64,000 bases of DNA from Lysobacterales bacterium. GTDB lineage: Bacteria; Pseudomonadota; Gammaproteobacteria; Xanthomonadales; SZUA-5. The first letter of the stretch is position 1. Each line of letters begins with the position of its first letter. Below the pieces are notes generated by a model, which ran no database searches, was not told where the DNA came from, and worked only from the letters and a program-made list of their open reading frames with translations. The translations under genes were made by a program, and so were the position numbers. The stretch lies in the NCBI GenBank assembly GCA_019187485.1, contig JABAQR010000033.1:1-64000 (forward strand), in the 5' to 3' direction. Below, piece after piece: positions 8,245 to 17,898 of this stretch.

Positions 8245-8991
8245 ATGAAGATCCTCGTGGGTTTGAAGCGGGTCGTCGATTACACCGTGCGCGTGCAGGT
8301 CAAGCCGGACGGGTCCGGCGTGGCCATCGATGGCGCCAAGATGAGCGTCAATCCCTTCGACGAGATCGCGCTCGAAGAGGCGCTGCGACTGCGCGAGGCC
8401 GGAAAGGCGAGCGAGGTCGTGGTGGTTTCGATCGGCGTGGCGGCCTGCATGCAGCAGATCGACACCGGCCTCGCGATGGGCGCCAACCGTGGCATCCTGG
8501 TCAAAACCGAGGGGGCGATCCAGCCGCTGACGGCAGCGCGCGTGTTCGCGAAACTGTGCGCGAAGGAACAGCCGGACCTGGTCATCCTCGGCAAGCAGGC
8601 GATCGACGACGACGCCAACCAGACCGCGCAGATGCTGGCCGCGCTGCTCGACCAGCCGCAGGCTACGTTCGCCAGCAAGGTCGAAGTCGATGGCAACGTC
8701 GCGCGCGTGACCCGCGAGGTCGACGCCGGCCTCGAAACCCTGGAAGTCGACCTGCCGGCGGTGCTCAGCGTGGACCTGCGCCTGAACACGCCGCGCTTCA
8801 TCAAGCTGCCGGACATCATGAAGGCCAAGAGCAAGCCGCGCGAGACCATCGAACTCGCCAGCCTCGGCATCGAATCCGGCGACCACCTCGCCACCACCCA
8901 GCACGCGCCGCCGCCGAAACGCCAGAAGGGCGTGATCGTCAAGGACGTGCCGGAGCTGATCGCGGCCCTGAAGGCCAAGGGCTTGCTTTGA
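8245..8991 (+). CDS. etfB: Electron transfer flavoprotein beta subunit
   Basis: 248 aa. The N-terminus MKILVGLKRVVDYTVRVQVK is typical of EtfB, and the AMP-binding region and the conserved ETF beta signature (VDLPAVLSVDLRLNTPR) are present near residues 170-190. With EtfA it forms the soluble FAD/AMP heterodimer that takes electrons from acyl-CoA dehydrogenases and passes them to ETF-ubiquinone oxidoreductase. etfA follows in the same direction, but a 144-bp spacer carrying a purine/pyrimidine stutter hairpin interrupts the pair, which is unusual for genes normally a few bases apart. Confidence 0.97.
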   Translation: MKILVGLKRVVDYTVRVQVKPDGSGVAIDGAKMSVNPFDEIALEEALRLREAGKASEVVVVSIGVAACMQQIDTGLAMGANRGILVKTEGAIQPLTAARVFAKLCAKEQPDLVILGKQAIDDDANQTAQMLAALLDQPQATFASKVEVDGNVARVTREVDAGLETLEVDLPAVLSVDLRLNTPRFIKLPDIMKAKSKPRETIELASLGIESGDHLATTQHAPPPKRQKGVIVKDVPELIAALKAKGLL

Positions 8992-8996
8992 GAGCA

Positions 8997-9118
8997 GGAA
9001 AAAAGGGAAAAGGGAAAAGGGGAGAGCCAAGGCTCGCCTGATCCATCCTGACCCGACTCCCGATTTTCGCCCGGACCTGAACCCCTTTTTCCGTTTTCCG
9101 TTTTCCTTTTTCCCGCTT
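8997..9118 (+). repeat. Purine/pyrimidine stutter inverted repeat between etfB and etfA
   Basis: A purine arm (about 8997-9026, repeated GGGAAAA units) is mirrored by a pyrimidine arm (about 9082-9115, repeated TTTTCCG/TTTTCC units) across about 55 nt. The arms pair imperfectly because copy numbers differ. Similar elements are at 5.3, 46.9 and 54.7 kb, and a lone pyrimidine arm (TTTTCCTTTTTCCCG) follows pspA at about 6290-6306. Confidence 0.8.
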
Positions 9119-9135
9119 CCGAGGGAATCCGAGCC

Positions 9136-10074
9136 ATGTCCAAGATCCTCATCATCGCCGAACACCTGAATGGCCAGCTCAACCCGAGCACCGCCAAGTG
9201 CGTCAGTTGCGCCAGCAAGATCACCGGCGCCAGCATCGACATCGCGGTGCTCGCGGCCGACCCGGCGGCGGTCGCCGCGCAGGCCGCGCAGATCGCCGGG
9301 GTCGCGCGTGTGCGCACACTGGCGAACGCCGCCAACGCGCACGCACTCGCCGTGGTCTACGCGCCGCAGGTACTGGCGATCGCCGGGGAATACACCCACG
9401 TCTTCGGCCCCTCGACCACCTTTGGCAAGGACCTGATGCCACGGATTGCGGCGAAGCTCGGCGTCAGCCAGGTGTCGGACGTGATGGCGGTCGTCGACGC
9501 GCACACCTTCCAGCGTCCGATCTACGCCGGCAACGCGATCGTGACGGTCAAGGCCCCGGCGGGCCGGACCGTGGTCGCGACCGTGCGCACGGCGTCCTTC
9601 GCGGCCGCCAGCGGTGGCGGCTCGGCGGTGATCGAGGCCGTCGCGATGGACGTGCCACTGCCCACACACACGCGTTTCGTGTCCTTGCAGCAGGGCGGTG
9701 GCGACCGCCCCGACCTGCAAACCGCACGCGTGGTCGTCTCCGGCGGCCGCGCGCTCGGCAGTGCCGAGAACTTCCAACTGATCTACGACTTCGCCGACAA
9801 ATTGAAAGCCGGAGTCGGCGCCTCGCGCGCCGCGGTCGATTCCGGCTACGCGCCGAACGACCTGCAGGTCGGCCAGACCGGCAAGATCATCGCCCCCGAG
9901 CTGTACATCGCGATCGGCATCTCCGGCGCGATCCAGCATCTCACCGGCATCAAGGACGCCGGCACCATCGTCGCGATCAACAAGGACGCCGAAGCGCCGA
10001 TCTTCGAAGTCGCCGACATCGGCCTCGTCGCCGATCTGACCAAGGCGGTTCCGGAGCTCATGGCCGCGCTCTGA
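9136..10074 (+). CDS. etfA: Electron transfer flavoprotein alpha subunit
   Basis: 312 aa, ATG behind a GAGGGAATCC stretch. The C-terminal FAD-binding domain is clear ([19 protein letters not shown], then [19 protein letters not shown], residues about 255-305). It is the FAD-carrying partner of EtfB in electron transfer from beta-oxidation and related dehydrogenases. The length fits the usual 310-320 aa. The neighbour downstream is hemC in the same direction after 183 bp. Confidence 0.97.
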   Translation: MSKILIIAEHLNGQLNPSTAKCVSCASKITGASIDIAVLAADPAAVAAQAAQIAGVARVRTLANAANAHALAVVYAPQVLAIAGEYTHVFGPSTTFGKDLMPRIAAKLGVSQVSDVMAVVDAHTFQRPIYAGNAIVTVKAPAGRTVVATVRTASFAAASGGGSAVIEAVAMDVPLPTHTRFVSLQQGGGDRPDLQTARVVVSGGRALGSAENFQLIYDFADKLKAGVGASRAAVDSGYAPNDLQVGQTGKIIAPELYIAIGISGAIQHLTGIKDAGTIVAINKDAEAPIFEVADIGLVADLTKAVPELMAAL

Positions 10075-10257
10075 GGGCCGGAGCGTTGCGGGAGGGCTTG
10101 CGGTCCGTCTGGTCACGCCTGGGGCGCCCGATCAAACCCCGGCGACTGCCCGCCGTCCGCCACCCTGCTCCGCGTCGCACGTTTCATCCCGAACGCGAGG
10201 TTCGCGACCCGAGCTGCCCCACCGCATACTTGCGCGCCTCGTTCCCACGCGCTCCCA

Positions 10258-11175
10258 ATGCCTCTGCGCATCGCCACCCGCAAATCGACGCTCGCCCTGT
10301 GGCAGACCGAACACGTGGCGGCGCGACTGCGCGCGCTCGATCCGCAGTTGCAGGTCGAACTGGTGCCGCTGTCGACGCGCGGCGACGAGGTGCTCGACCG
10401 CTCACTCGCGGCGATCGGTGGCAAGGGCTTGTTCCTCAAGGAGCTGGAACTGGCGCTGGAGCGCGGCGAGGCGGATATCGCGGTGCATTCGCTCAAGGAC
10501 GTGCCGATGGAGCTGGAACCCGGCTTCGAACTGGCCGCGATCCTGGAACGCGAGGACCCGGCGGATGCCTTCGTCAGCAACCACTTCGAGGACCTCGACG
10601 CGCTGCCGCAGGACGCCATCGTCGGCACTTCCTCGCTGCGTCGCCACGCGCAACTGATCGCGCGCCGACCGGACCTCGTCGTGCGCGATCTGCGTGGCAA
10701 CGTCAACACGCGCCTGGCCAGGCTCGATGCAGGCGACTACGACGCGATCATCCTCGCGGTCGCGGGCCTGAGGCGCCTCGGCTTCGACGCACGCATCCGC
10801 TCCCGCCTGTGTGCGCCCGACTGGCTGCCTGCAGCGGCGCAGGGCGCGATCTGCATCGAGGCCCGCGCCGGCGACCACGCGATCATCGAGCGCGTGCGCG
10901 CGCTGCACGATGCCGCCACCGCCACCCGCATCCGCGCCGAACGCGCGCTCAACCAGCACCTCGGCGGCAGCTGCCAGGTGCCGATCGCCGCGCTGGCGAA
11001 CCTTGCGGGTGCCGGGTTGCATCTGCAGGGCCTCGTCGGACACGCGACCAGCGGACGACTTGTGCGCGCCGAGGAGCACGGCGAAACCGTCGAGCCCGAA
11101 GCCTTGGGCCGGCGCGTCGCGCAGGCCTTGCTGGATGCCGGGGCAGGCGAGTTGTTGCAGGGCGTTTGCCGGTGA
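10258..11175 (+). CDS. hemC: Hydroxymethylbilane synthase (porphobilinogen deaminase)
   Basis: 305 aa. The N-terminus [14 protein letters not shown] and the motif [19 protein letters not shown] are family signatures. The dipyrromethane-cofactor cysteine is in GGSCQVP near residue 240. It polymerises four porphobilinogens into hydroxymethylbilane in heme synthesis. The next pathway enzyme, HemD, is not adjacent. hemF lies 12 kb away in the window. Confidence 0.96.
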   Translation: MPLRIATRKSTLALWQTEHVAARLRALDPQLQVELVPLSTRGDEVLDRSLAAIGGKGLFLKELELALERGEADIAVHSLKDVPMELEPGFELAAILEREDPADAFVSNHFEDLDALPQDAIVGTSSLRRHAQLIARRPDLVVRDLRGNVNTRLARLDAGDYDAIILAVAGLRRLGFDARIRSRLCAPDWLPAAAQGAICIEARAGDHAIIERVRALHDAATATRIRAERALNQHLGGSCQVPIAALANLAGAGLHLQGLVGHATSGRLVRAEEHGETVEPEALGRRVAQALLDAGAGELLQGVCR

Positions 11176-11454
11176 ATCGAGCGCGTCGCCGTGCAGCCCG
11201 GTGTGCGCGCGCGGCGCGTTCGTCACGGAGCGGTATGGACCTGCGAGCGGATTGGCAACCTGACGAAAAATCTCGCCCGCGAGCTCCTGCTGTCGCCAAT
11301 TCGGCGCCGGCGCCATCCGGCAGGCGGTGCCGTCGATCCACTTCCTGTGCCGGTCGTCTTTCCAGCGCGGATAGTCGCCACAGGTGCGGGTCTGGTGCTG
11401 GCGCGCGGGTGTGCTCATGACGAGTTGCCCCCGTTCATCACCAACACCCGCTCC

Positions 11455-12936
11455 TCAATCCCCCACGCCGAGGCGCTTGCGTTCCAGCCGGCGCAGGAAC
11501 TCGGCCATCACGCGCCGGTACAGGTCCTCACCGAGGTAGGCGTCCTCGATGCCCCAGTCGATGTTGGGGTTGTCGTTGATTTCGATGATCACCACGCGGT
11601 CGCCGACCTGTTTCAGGTCGACGCCGTAGAGGCCATCGCCGATCTGTGCGGTCGCGCGCTGGGCGAGCTTGACCACTTCGGACGGGACTTCGCGGATCGG
11701 CAGGGTCTTGAAGTCGCCGCTGCGCGCCTCACCCTTGGCGGCGTGGTTGTAGATCTGCCAGTGCCCGCGCGACATGAAGTACTGGCAGGCGTACAGCGGT
11801 TCGCGGTTGAGGATGCCGATGCGCCAGTCGAATTCGGTCGGCAGGTATTCCTGGGCGAGCACCAGCGCGGTCTGGCCGAACAGTTCCTCGGCGCCGCGCT
11901 TGAGTTCGGCGGCGTCGGCGACCTTGACGATGCCGCGCGAGAAGGAGCCGTCCGGCACTTTCAGCACCAACGGGAAACCGAGGGTATCGCCGAGTTCGGC
12001 GAGTTTCTTGGGCTCGTCCTTGTACAGGATCTCGGTGCGCGGGGTCGGCAGCTTGCGGCTCTTCAGCAGGTCCGACAGGTAGATCTTGTTGGTGCAGCGC
12101 AGGATCGAGGTGGGATCGTCGATCACCACCATGTCTTCCTTCTCCGCCTTGTTGGCGAAGCGGTAGCTGTGGTGGTCGAGCGCGGTGGTCTCGCGGATGA
12201 ACAGCGCGTCGTACTCGGCCAGGCGCGCGTAGTCGTTGCGGGTGATCGGGTCGACCTCGATGCCGAGGTCCTTGCCGGCGCTGATGAAGGCCTTCAGCGC
12301 CTTCTTGTTCGACGGCGGCCACTGTTCGGCCGGGTCGTGCAGCATCGCGATGTCGTAGCGGTACTTCTTCGGCGTGCGCTTGCCGCGCCAGAGCTTCTTG
12401 CTGAAGCGGTCGAGCGCCGCCGCGAAGGCGTCTTCCTGGGCATCGGACAGCGTGTGCAGTCCGGCCGGCTTGACCGCGTCGATCTCCCACTTGCGGTCGC
12501 GCTCGAACTCGATGCGCAGGATCGGGCAGGGGAAGGCTTCGAAGACCTGGCGCGCGAGGTCGCGCAGCGGCTCGTAGCCGGTCTCGCCGAAGTAGACCAG
12601 GATGCCGAAGTCGGTGGTGTCGCGTTCCTGCGCGAGGTGCCGCGTCAGCTTCTGGTTGAGGTCCTCGATGTCGACGCCGTACAGCGAGCGCTTGCGCAAA
12701 TCGTTGATCGCGCGCACCGAGGGAATCACCTTGTGGCCGCGCGCCTCGGCGAGCAGCGAGACGTAGTAGCCGGTGCCGAGGTACTTGTAGCTGCGGCAGA
12801 GATTGATGACCTGGGTGCGCTCCTCGTCGGAGCGGATCGGCTCCTTGAGGTAGTCCATCGCAGTGACGACGTTGTCGGACGGGTAGTAGCTGCCCCAGTC
12901 CGAGGCTTTCTCGACGACGATGACGAGCCGACTCAT
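11455..12936 (-). CDS. RimK-like ATP-grasp ligase with RLAN N-terminal domain
   Basis: 493 aa from ATG 12936 (MSRLVIVVEKASDWGSYYPS). The N-terminal 200 residues match the RLAN-type domain found ahead of RimK-like ATP-grasp modules; the C-terminal ATP-grasp shows LVLKVPDGSFSRGI, the LAQEYLPTEFDWRIGIL segment and a metal-binding EINDNPNID near the end. Family members ligate amino acids or make peptide-like bonds with ATP; the substrate is unknown. A GNAT acetyltransferase is divergent 165 bp away, and RimK-like/GNAT pairs recur in proteobacteria, which hints at a shared modification pathway. Confidence 0.88.
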   Translation of the reverse strand: MSRLVIVVEKASDWGSYYPSDNVVTAMDYLKEPIRSDEERTQVINLCRSYKYLGTGYYVSLLAEARGHKVIPSVRAINDLRKRSLYGVDIEDLNQKLTRHLAQERDTTDFGILVYFGETGYEPLRDLARQVFEAFPCPILRIEFERDRKWEIDAVKPAGLHTLSDAQEDAFAAALDRFSKKLWRGKRTPKKYRYDIAMLHDPAEQWPPSNKKALKAFISAGKDLGIEVDPITRNDYARLAEYDALFIRETTALDHHSYRFANKAEKEDMVVIDDPTSILRCTNKIYLSDLLKSRKLPTPRTEILYKDEPKKLAELGDTLGFPLVLKVPDGSFSRGIVKVADAAELKRGAEELFGQTALVLAQEYLPTEFDWRIGILNREPLYACQYFMSRGHWQIYNHAAKGEARSGDFKTLPIREVPSEVVKLAQRATAQIGDGLYGVDLKQVGDRVVIIEINDNPNIDWGIEDAYLGEDLYRRVMAEFLRRLERKRLGVGD

Positions 12937-13021
12937 GCGACGCGGGATCCTGCACGCTCGCCGTCGCCGCAGCGGAGGGCTGCGCGTTCGCGAGGAAGGG
13001 GGAGCATCGGCGACCGGCCGA

Positions 13022-13060
13022 CGCGGCGACGCCGCGGGCTTGGCAAGCACCGCGGCGCCG
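13022..13060. repeat. GC-rich hairpin in divergent promoter region
   Basis: GCCGCGG (13031-13037) pairs with CCGCGGC (13050-13056), with an inner CTTG/CAAG pairing. It lies between the ATP-grasp and GNAT genes and has no T run, so it may be a regulator site rather than a terminator. Confidence 0.4.
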
Positions 13061-13101
13061 GGTGCATAGTCTGGCACACGGGCTTCGAGGGATTGCACGG
13101 C

Positions 13102-13671
13102 ATGGCGGGTCGTCGGTTCAGCGGGCGTGGGGCGAAACGCGGGCGGACCACGGCGGCGCGCAGCGCGCGCACCGGGCTGGTGCGCGTGCGCCGGGCGGCC
13201 GCGCGCGATTTGCCGGCGTTGCTCGAACTCGAGGGCGGATTCAGCGGCGACCGCCTGTCCGCGCGCCAGTTCACCCACCACGTCGCAGCGACCAGCAGCG
13301 ACCTGATCGTTGCCGACCTCGCCGGCGCGGTGCTCGGCTACGCGCTGCTGTTCCGCCGCCGCGGCAGTCGCATCGGCCGGGTCTATTCGATCGCAGTCGC
13401 GCCGGCGATGCGCGGCCAGGGGCTCGGCGCGCGCCTGCTGCTGCGGCTGGAGGCGATCGCACGCCTGCAGGGCCTCGAGGAGATGCGCCTGGAAGTGCGC
13501 CAGGACAACGCGCCCGCGCTGGCGCTCTACCAGCAACGCGGCTATGTCATCTTCGGCGCGCGTCCGGCCTACTACGAAGACGGCGCGGACGCCTGGCGAC
13601 TGGCGAAGTCCTTGCTGCCGCCGCGCCGGCGCGTACGCCGGATCCCCGCAAGAAGCGTTAAGAAGCGTTAG
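13102..13671 (+). CDS. GNAT-family N-acetyltransferase (RimI-like)
   Basis: 189 aa, ATG with a GAGGG 10 nt upstream. After a basic N-terminal extension of about 25 residues, the GNAT core shows the acetyl-CoA pyrophosphate loop (IAVAPAMRGQGLGARLL, residues about 95-111) and the RimI-like NAPALALYQQRGY segment. It probably acetylates an alpha-amino group of a protein or small molecule; the target is unknown. It is divergent from the RLAN/ATP-grasp ligase. The C-terminus is Arg/Lys-rich. Confidence 0.85.
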   Translation: MAGRRFSGRGAKRGRTTAARSARTGLVRVRRAAARDLPALLELEGGFSGDRLSARQFTHHVAATSSDLIVADLAGAVLGYALLFRRRGSRIGRVYSIAVAPAMRGQGLGARLLLRLEAIARLQGLEEMRLEVRQDNAPALALYQQRGYVIFGARPAYYEDGADAWRLAKSLLPPRRRVRRIPARSVKKR

Positions 13672-13700
13672 CCTGTGCGGGTCGACACGGAGTCCGGGCG

Positions 13701-14096
13701 ATGCGCATCGACAACCCCCTGCTGGCCATCGGTGGCGTCGGATTCCTTGCCTTCGGCGCATGGATGCTGGTGGCGCCTCAATCGGCGATGACAATGGTCG
13801 GCCTCGCGGTTCCGGATGGCGCCGCCGCGACCGAGATCCGCGCCTTCTACGGGGGTCTCGAACTCGGCCTCGGCGCGCTGCTGCTGGCGGCCGTGCACAA
13901 GGTCCAGTACCAGCGCGCGGGCCTGGTGCTGGGCTGCGTCAGCTACGGTTCGATCGGTGGCGCGCGTCTGCTCGGCATGGCCGTCGACCGCGACCCGAGT
14001 GCCTTCCTGTGGCTGGCGCTGGTGATCGAACTCGGCCTCGCGGCGGGCTACTGGTGGCGGCTGCGCACGGGCAAGCGGGTGGCCACGTCGGGTTGA
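13701..14096 (+). CDS. Small four-helix membrane protein (DUF4345-like)
   Basis: 131 aa with four predicted membrane segments (about 7-27, 45-63, 73-92, 101-119). The pattern GGVGFLAFGAWMLVAP, RAFYGGLELGLGALL and the arrangement of helices resemble DUF4345-type inner-membrane proteins. Function unknown. It starts 29 bp after the GNAT gene in the same direction and may be co-transcribed. Confidence 0.75.
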   Translation: MRIDNPLLAIGGVGFLAFGAWMLVAPQSAMTMVGLAVPDGAAATEIRAFYGGLELGLGALLLAAVHKVQYQRAGLVLGCVSYGSIGGARLLGMAVDRDPSAFLWLALVIELGLAAGYWWRLRTGKRVATSG

Positions 14097-14311
14097 TGGC
14101 AAGGTCGCGACGCTTGGGCCGCGAGGTGGGCGCACCCCCACCGAGGACGCTGGACACTCCGCCCATGGAAGGCCGGGGTTCGAGTGCCGCCGCACCGTGA
14201 TCGCACGCGAGGCTCAGCACGCCCTGGGCGCCGCGGATCGCTCCTGCGCCGCCGCTGTGGTCCGGGCCCGCACGCCCTTGCGATCCCGCATCCGGCCCCC
14301 AGAACCGGGGG

Positions 14312-15118
14312 ATGGACCTGCGACCCCTTCCCGATTCCGCCTACACGCCGGACGCCCTCAAGCGCGATCGGCGACGCCTGGAGACGGCATTGTTCTGGGG
14401 CGGAGTGTTCGTCGGGCTGTTGTGGCTGGTGGCAGCAGCGGAGTGGGCTTCCGGTGTGAAGTTCAGCGCGCTCGGGCTCGCACCTCGTGAATGGAGCGGG
14501 CTCGTCGGCATCCTCGGGGCACCGCTGGTGCACGGCTCGCTCGGACATCTGGTCGCCAACAGCCTGCCGTCCTACGTGCTGGTCGCGCTCGGCATGTACG
14601 CGGTACCGCGCGCGACCTTCAAGGCGCTGCCGCTGATCTGGCTGGGCAGCGGCGCGATCGTCTGGCTGTTCGGGCGCGAGTCGCTGCACATCGGCGCCAG
14701 CGGCGTCACCCACGGCCTGATGAGCTTCCTGTTCCTGCTCGGTGCGCTGCGCCGCGACCGCACCACGATCGCGATCGCGCTGGTGGTGTTCTTCCTCTAC
14801 GGCGGCATGACCCTGGGTTTCCTGCCGCAGGAAGCGGGCATCAGCTTCGAGTACCACGGCGGCGGCCTGATCGCCGGCGTGTGCGCGGCGATCCTCTACC
14901 GCAAGCTCGATCCGCCGCCACCGGTGCGCAGCTACTCGTGGGAAGAGGAACCGGAAGAAGACGAGTCGCGCCTCGGCAGCGACCCGCTCGAACCACCGGC
15001 TCCGATCGACGTCAAGCCGCTGTGGGACGGCCCGACCCCGCCGCAGCGCGGCATCGTGCTGCCCTTCCGCCCGCGTCCGCCTGCCGAGGACGAAGAGCCG
15101 CCGCGTACGCTGCACTGA
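14312..15118 (+). CDS. Rhomboid-family intramembrane serine protease
   Basis: 268 aa. Six hydrophobic segments lie between residues 25 and 210. The catalytic serine motif HIGASGVTHG is near residue 133 and the catalytic histidine probably lies in EYHGGGLIAG near 185. An HGSLGHLVANS loop (near 75) matches the rhomboid H-x-H/N region. It should cut membrane proteins within or near the bilayer; the substrate is unknown. A soluble acidic, Pro-rich C-terminal tail of about 70 residues follows the membrane core. Confidence 0.88.
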   Translation: MDLRPLPDSAYTPDALKRDRRRLETALFWGGVFVGLLWLVAAAEWASGVKFSALGLAPREWSGLVGILGAPLVHGSLGHLVANSLPSYVLVALGMYAVPRATFKALPLIWLGSGAIVWLFGRESLHIGASGVTHGLMSFLFLLGALRRDRTTIAIALVVFFLYGGMTLGFLPQEAGISFEYHGGGLIAGVCAAILYRKLDPPPPVRSYSWEEEPEEDESRLGSDPLEPPAPIDVKPLWDGPTPPQRGIVLPFRPRPPAEDEEPPRTLH

Positions 15119-15205
15119 GCGGCCGGGGCCCGGCAGGAATCTCGTAGCGGCAGGATTCATCGCCCGCGCCCGACGCGTGATCGGGACTCACGAACGAGAT
15201 GACCT

Positions 15206-17746
15206 TCAGGCCGCCCTGCGGCGTGGTGCTTTCGGGCTGGCGGCCTTCTTGGCGGCCGGTTTCTGGGTGGTCGCCTTCTTCGCGCCCACCTTTTTCGCCG
15301 CGGGCTTCTTGACCGCCGGCTTGCGCGCGGGCGACTTCTTCGGGGCGGCGGCAGCGGTGGGCTTGCTCGCCCTGGCAGCCTTCACCGGCGTCGCCTTCGG
15401 CGCCGACTCCGCTTTGCCCTTGCGCCCGAAGCGGCCCCTGCCCGCGGCCTTCGCCGGCGTCGCCGCCAGGATCGTCACGCAGTCGGCTTCGCTGAGGTCC
15501 TCCGGCGCGACGTCCTTCGGGATCTTGCCGTTCTTCGCGCCGTCGGTGATGTACGGCCCGAACTTGCCGCGCAGGACCTGGATCGCGCCCTCCTGGAAGC
15601 TCGCGATCACGCGATTCGCCAGCGCCTCGCGCTTGGCACGCACCAGTTCGCAGGCGGCGTCGAGGTCGATCTCCCAGGGATCGGTACCGGCCGGGATCGA
15701 GGCGTAGGTGCTGCCGGCCTTGACGAAGGGACCGAAGCGGCCGATGCCGACGCTGATCTCCTCACCCTGCGCGTTCTCGCCCAATTGGCGCGGCAGCTCA
15801 AACAGTTTCAACGCCTCGGGCAGGGTGATCGAATCCATTTTCTGGCCGGCCTTGAGCGAGGCGAAGCGCGGCTTGTCCTCGTCGTCCTTGGTGCCGATCT
15901 GCACGAAGGGCCCGTAGCGGCCGAGGCGTACCGAGATTTCCTTGCCGGTCTTCGGATCGGCGCCGAGCACGCGGCCCTGGGTGACTTCGGCGCGCGTGAC
16001 CGAGCTGCTCTTTTCCTCGACCTGGGCCTTGAACGGCTCCCAGAACTCGCGCAGCACCGGCACCCAGTCCTTCTCGCCGCGCGCGACCGCGTCGAGTTCG
16101 TCTTCCAGGCGCGCGGTGAACTCGTAGTCGACGTACTGGTTGAAGTGCCCGGAGAGGAACTTGGCGACCACCCGGCCGACATCGGTCGGATGAAAGCGGC
16201 GCTGCTCCAGGGTCACGTATTCGCGCGCCAGCAGCACCTGGATGATGCTGGCGTAGGTGGACGGACGGCCGATGCCGTATTCCTCGAGGGCCTTGACCAG
16301 GCTCGCTTCGGAATAGCGCGGCGGCGGCTCGGTGAAATGCTGCTCGGCGCGCAGGTCGGCGAGTTCGACCAGTTGCCCGATCTCCATCGGCGGCAGCTTG
16401 GAACCGGCCTCGTCGTCTTCCGACTTCGCATCGCGGCCTTCCTCGTAGACCGCGAGGAAGCCGGGGTCGACCACGGTGGTTCCGGAGGCGCGCAGCACAT
16501 CGCCCTTGCCGGCCTCGAGATCGACGCTGACCGTGTTCAGCAGCGCCGGCTTCATCTGGCAGGCGAGCGTGCGCTTCCAGATCAGTTCGTAGAGCTTCAA
16601 CTGGTCCGGCGTCAGGTATTTCACGATCGAGGCCGGCGTGCGCAGCGCGCTGGTCGGGCGGATCGCCTCGTGCGCTTCCTGCGCGTTCTTGCTCTTGGTG
16701 CGGTAGTACTGCGGGCCGGGCGGCAGCTTGTCGGCGCCGAATTCGCGCTCGATCGCGTGGCGCAGCTCCGCCAGTGCCTCGTTCGACAGGTGCACCGAGT
16801 CGGTACGCATGTAGGTGATCAAGCCGATCTGGCCACCCTCGCCGACGTCGACACCCTCGTACAGCCCCTGGGCGACGCGCATCGTGCGCTGGGTGCCGAA
16901 GCCGAGCTTGCGCGCGGCCTCCTGCTGCAGCGTCGAGGTGATGAAGGGCGGCGCCGCACGGCGCTGGCGATCCTTGCGCTGGATGTCGGCCACCTTCAGC
17001 GCGCCCTTCGGCGAGTGCGCCTTCGCGCCGGCGAGCACGCGTTCGCGCGCGGCCTGCGCCTTGGCCTCGTTGTTGAGGTCGAACTGGTCGAGCCTCGATC
17101 CGCCGAGCGTGGTCAGCTTCGCCGTGAACGGCGCGCCGGCGACGCAGTCGCCCTCGATGGTCCAGTACTCGCGCGCGATGAAGCGTTCGATCTCCTCCTC
17201 GCGCTCGACGATCATGCGCAGCGCCGGGCTCTGCACGCGCCCGGCGGACAGGCCGCGCTGGACCTTGCGCCACAGCAGCGGCGACAGGTTGAAGCCGACC
17301 AGGTAGTCGAGCGCGCGGCGCGCCTGCTGGGCGTTGATGAGATCGTGCGAGAGCTTGCGCGGATGCGCGATCGCTTCCTTGATCGCCTTCGGCGTGATCT
17401 CGGCAAAGGTCACGCGGTGGATGTCCTTGTCCGCCAGCAGCTTCTTCTGCTTCAGGATCTCGTAGACATGCCAGGAAATCGCCTCGCCCTCGCGGTCCAG
17501 GTCGGTGGCGAGGTAGATCGCCTCGGCCGCACGCGCCGCCTTGGCGATCGCATCGACATGCTTCTCGTTGCGGTCGATGACCTCGTAGGCCATCGCGAAA
17601 TCGTGCTCGGTGTCGACCGAGCCGTCCTTGCTGGGCAGGTCGCGCACGTGGCCGTAGGAGGCCATCACCTGGAAGTCCTTGCCGAGGACCTTGTTGATGG
17701 TCTTGACCTTCGCCGGCGACTCGACGATCAGCAGATTCTTTGCCAT
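15206..17746 (-). CDS. topA: DNA topoisomerase I (type IA)
   Basis: 846 aa. The Toprim domain begins at MAKNLLIVESPAKVKTI, and DLDREGEAI is near residue 81-89. The active-site tyrosine is in TYMRTDS at about residue 312. The C-terminal region has repeats of the GRYGPFV/GRFGPFV/GKFGPYI type instead of Cys4 zinc fingers, as in Xanthomonas relatives. The last roughly 85 residues are a Lys/Ala/Pro-rich histone-H1-like tail (KKPAAKK, AKKAASPKA), presumably binding DNA non-specifically. It relaxes negative supercoils. Confidence 0.97.
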   Translation of the reverse strand: MAKNLLIVESPAKVKTINKVLGKDFQVMASYGHVRDLPSKDGSVDTEHDFAMAYEVIDRNEKHVDAIAKAARAAEAIYLATDLDREGEAISWHVYEILKQKKLLADKDIHRVTFAEITPKAIKEAIAHPRKLSHDLINAQQARRALDYLVGFNLSPLLWRKVQRGLSAGRVQSPALRMIVEREEEIERFIAREYWTIEGDCVAGAPFTAKLTTLGGSRLDQFDLNNEAKAQAARERVLAGAKAHSPKGALKVADIQRKDRQRRAAPPFITSTLQQEAARKLGFGTQRTMRVAQGLYEGVDVGEGGQIGLITYMRTDSVHLSNEALAELRHAIEREFGADKLPPGPQYYRTKSKNAQEAHEAIRPTSALRTPASIVKYLTPDQLKLYELIWKRTLACQMKPALLNTVSVDLEAGKGDVLRASGTTVVDPGFLAVYEEGRDAKSEDDEAGSKLPPMEIGQLVELADLRAEQHFTEPPPRYSEASLVKALEEYGIGRPSTYASIIQVLLAREYVTLEQRRFHPTDVGRVVAKFLSGHFNQYVDYEFTARLEDELDAVARGEKDWVPVLREFWEPFKAQVEEKSSSVTRAEVTQGRVLGADPKTGKEISVRLGRYGPFVQIGTKDDEDKPRFASLKAGQKMDSITLPEALKLFELPRQLGENAQGEEISVGIGRFGPFVKAGSTYASIPAGTDPWEIDLDAACELVRAKREALANRVIASFQEGAIQVLRGKFGPYITDGAKNGKIPKDVAPEDLSEADCVTILAATPAKAAGRGRFGRKGKAESAPKATPVKAARASKPTAAAAPKKSPARKPAVKKPAAKKVGAKKATTQKPAAKKAASPKAPRRRAA

Positions 17747-17898
17747 GGAGACGGCGGTCAGCCCGGAAAAAGGGCCGGGATGTTAACCGCAATCGTCTGA
17801 GGATGTCCCACGAAAGGGGGTGTTGGGTGGACTGCATCTGGGAAAGCCCGCCGCGGCAGCCTCGACCAACAGCGACAATCCACCCCCAACACCCGTCT

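Noticed and set aside
10402-11418. A minus-strand frame beginning MSTPARQHQTRTCGDYPRW after the ATP-grasp gene
   Set aside because: It runs through hemC in antisense without a natural end. Only the first 75 codons lie outside hemC, and they show no domain.
15785-17800. A 671-codon open frame on the plus strand antisense to topA
   Set aside because: TopA motifs, including the catalytic tyrosine, are all on the minus strand. The antisense product has no recognisable family.
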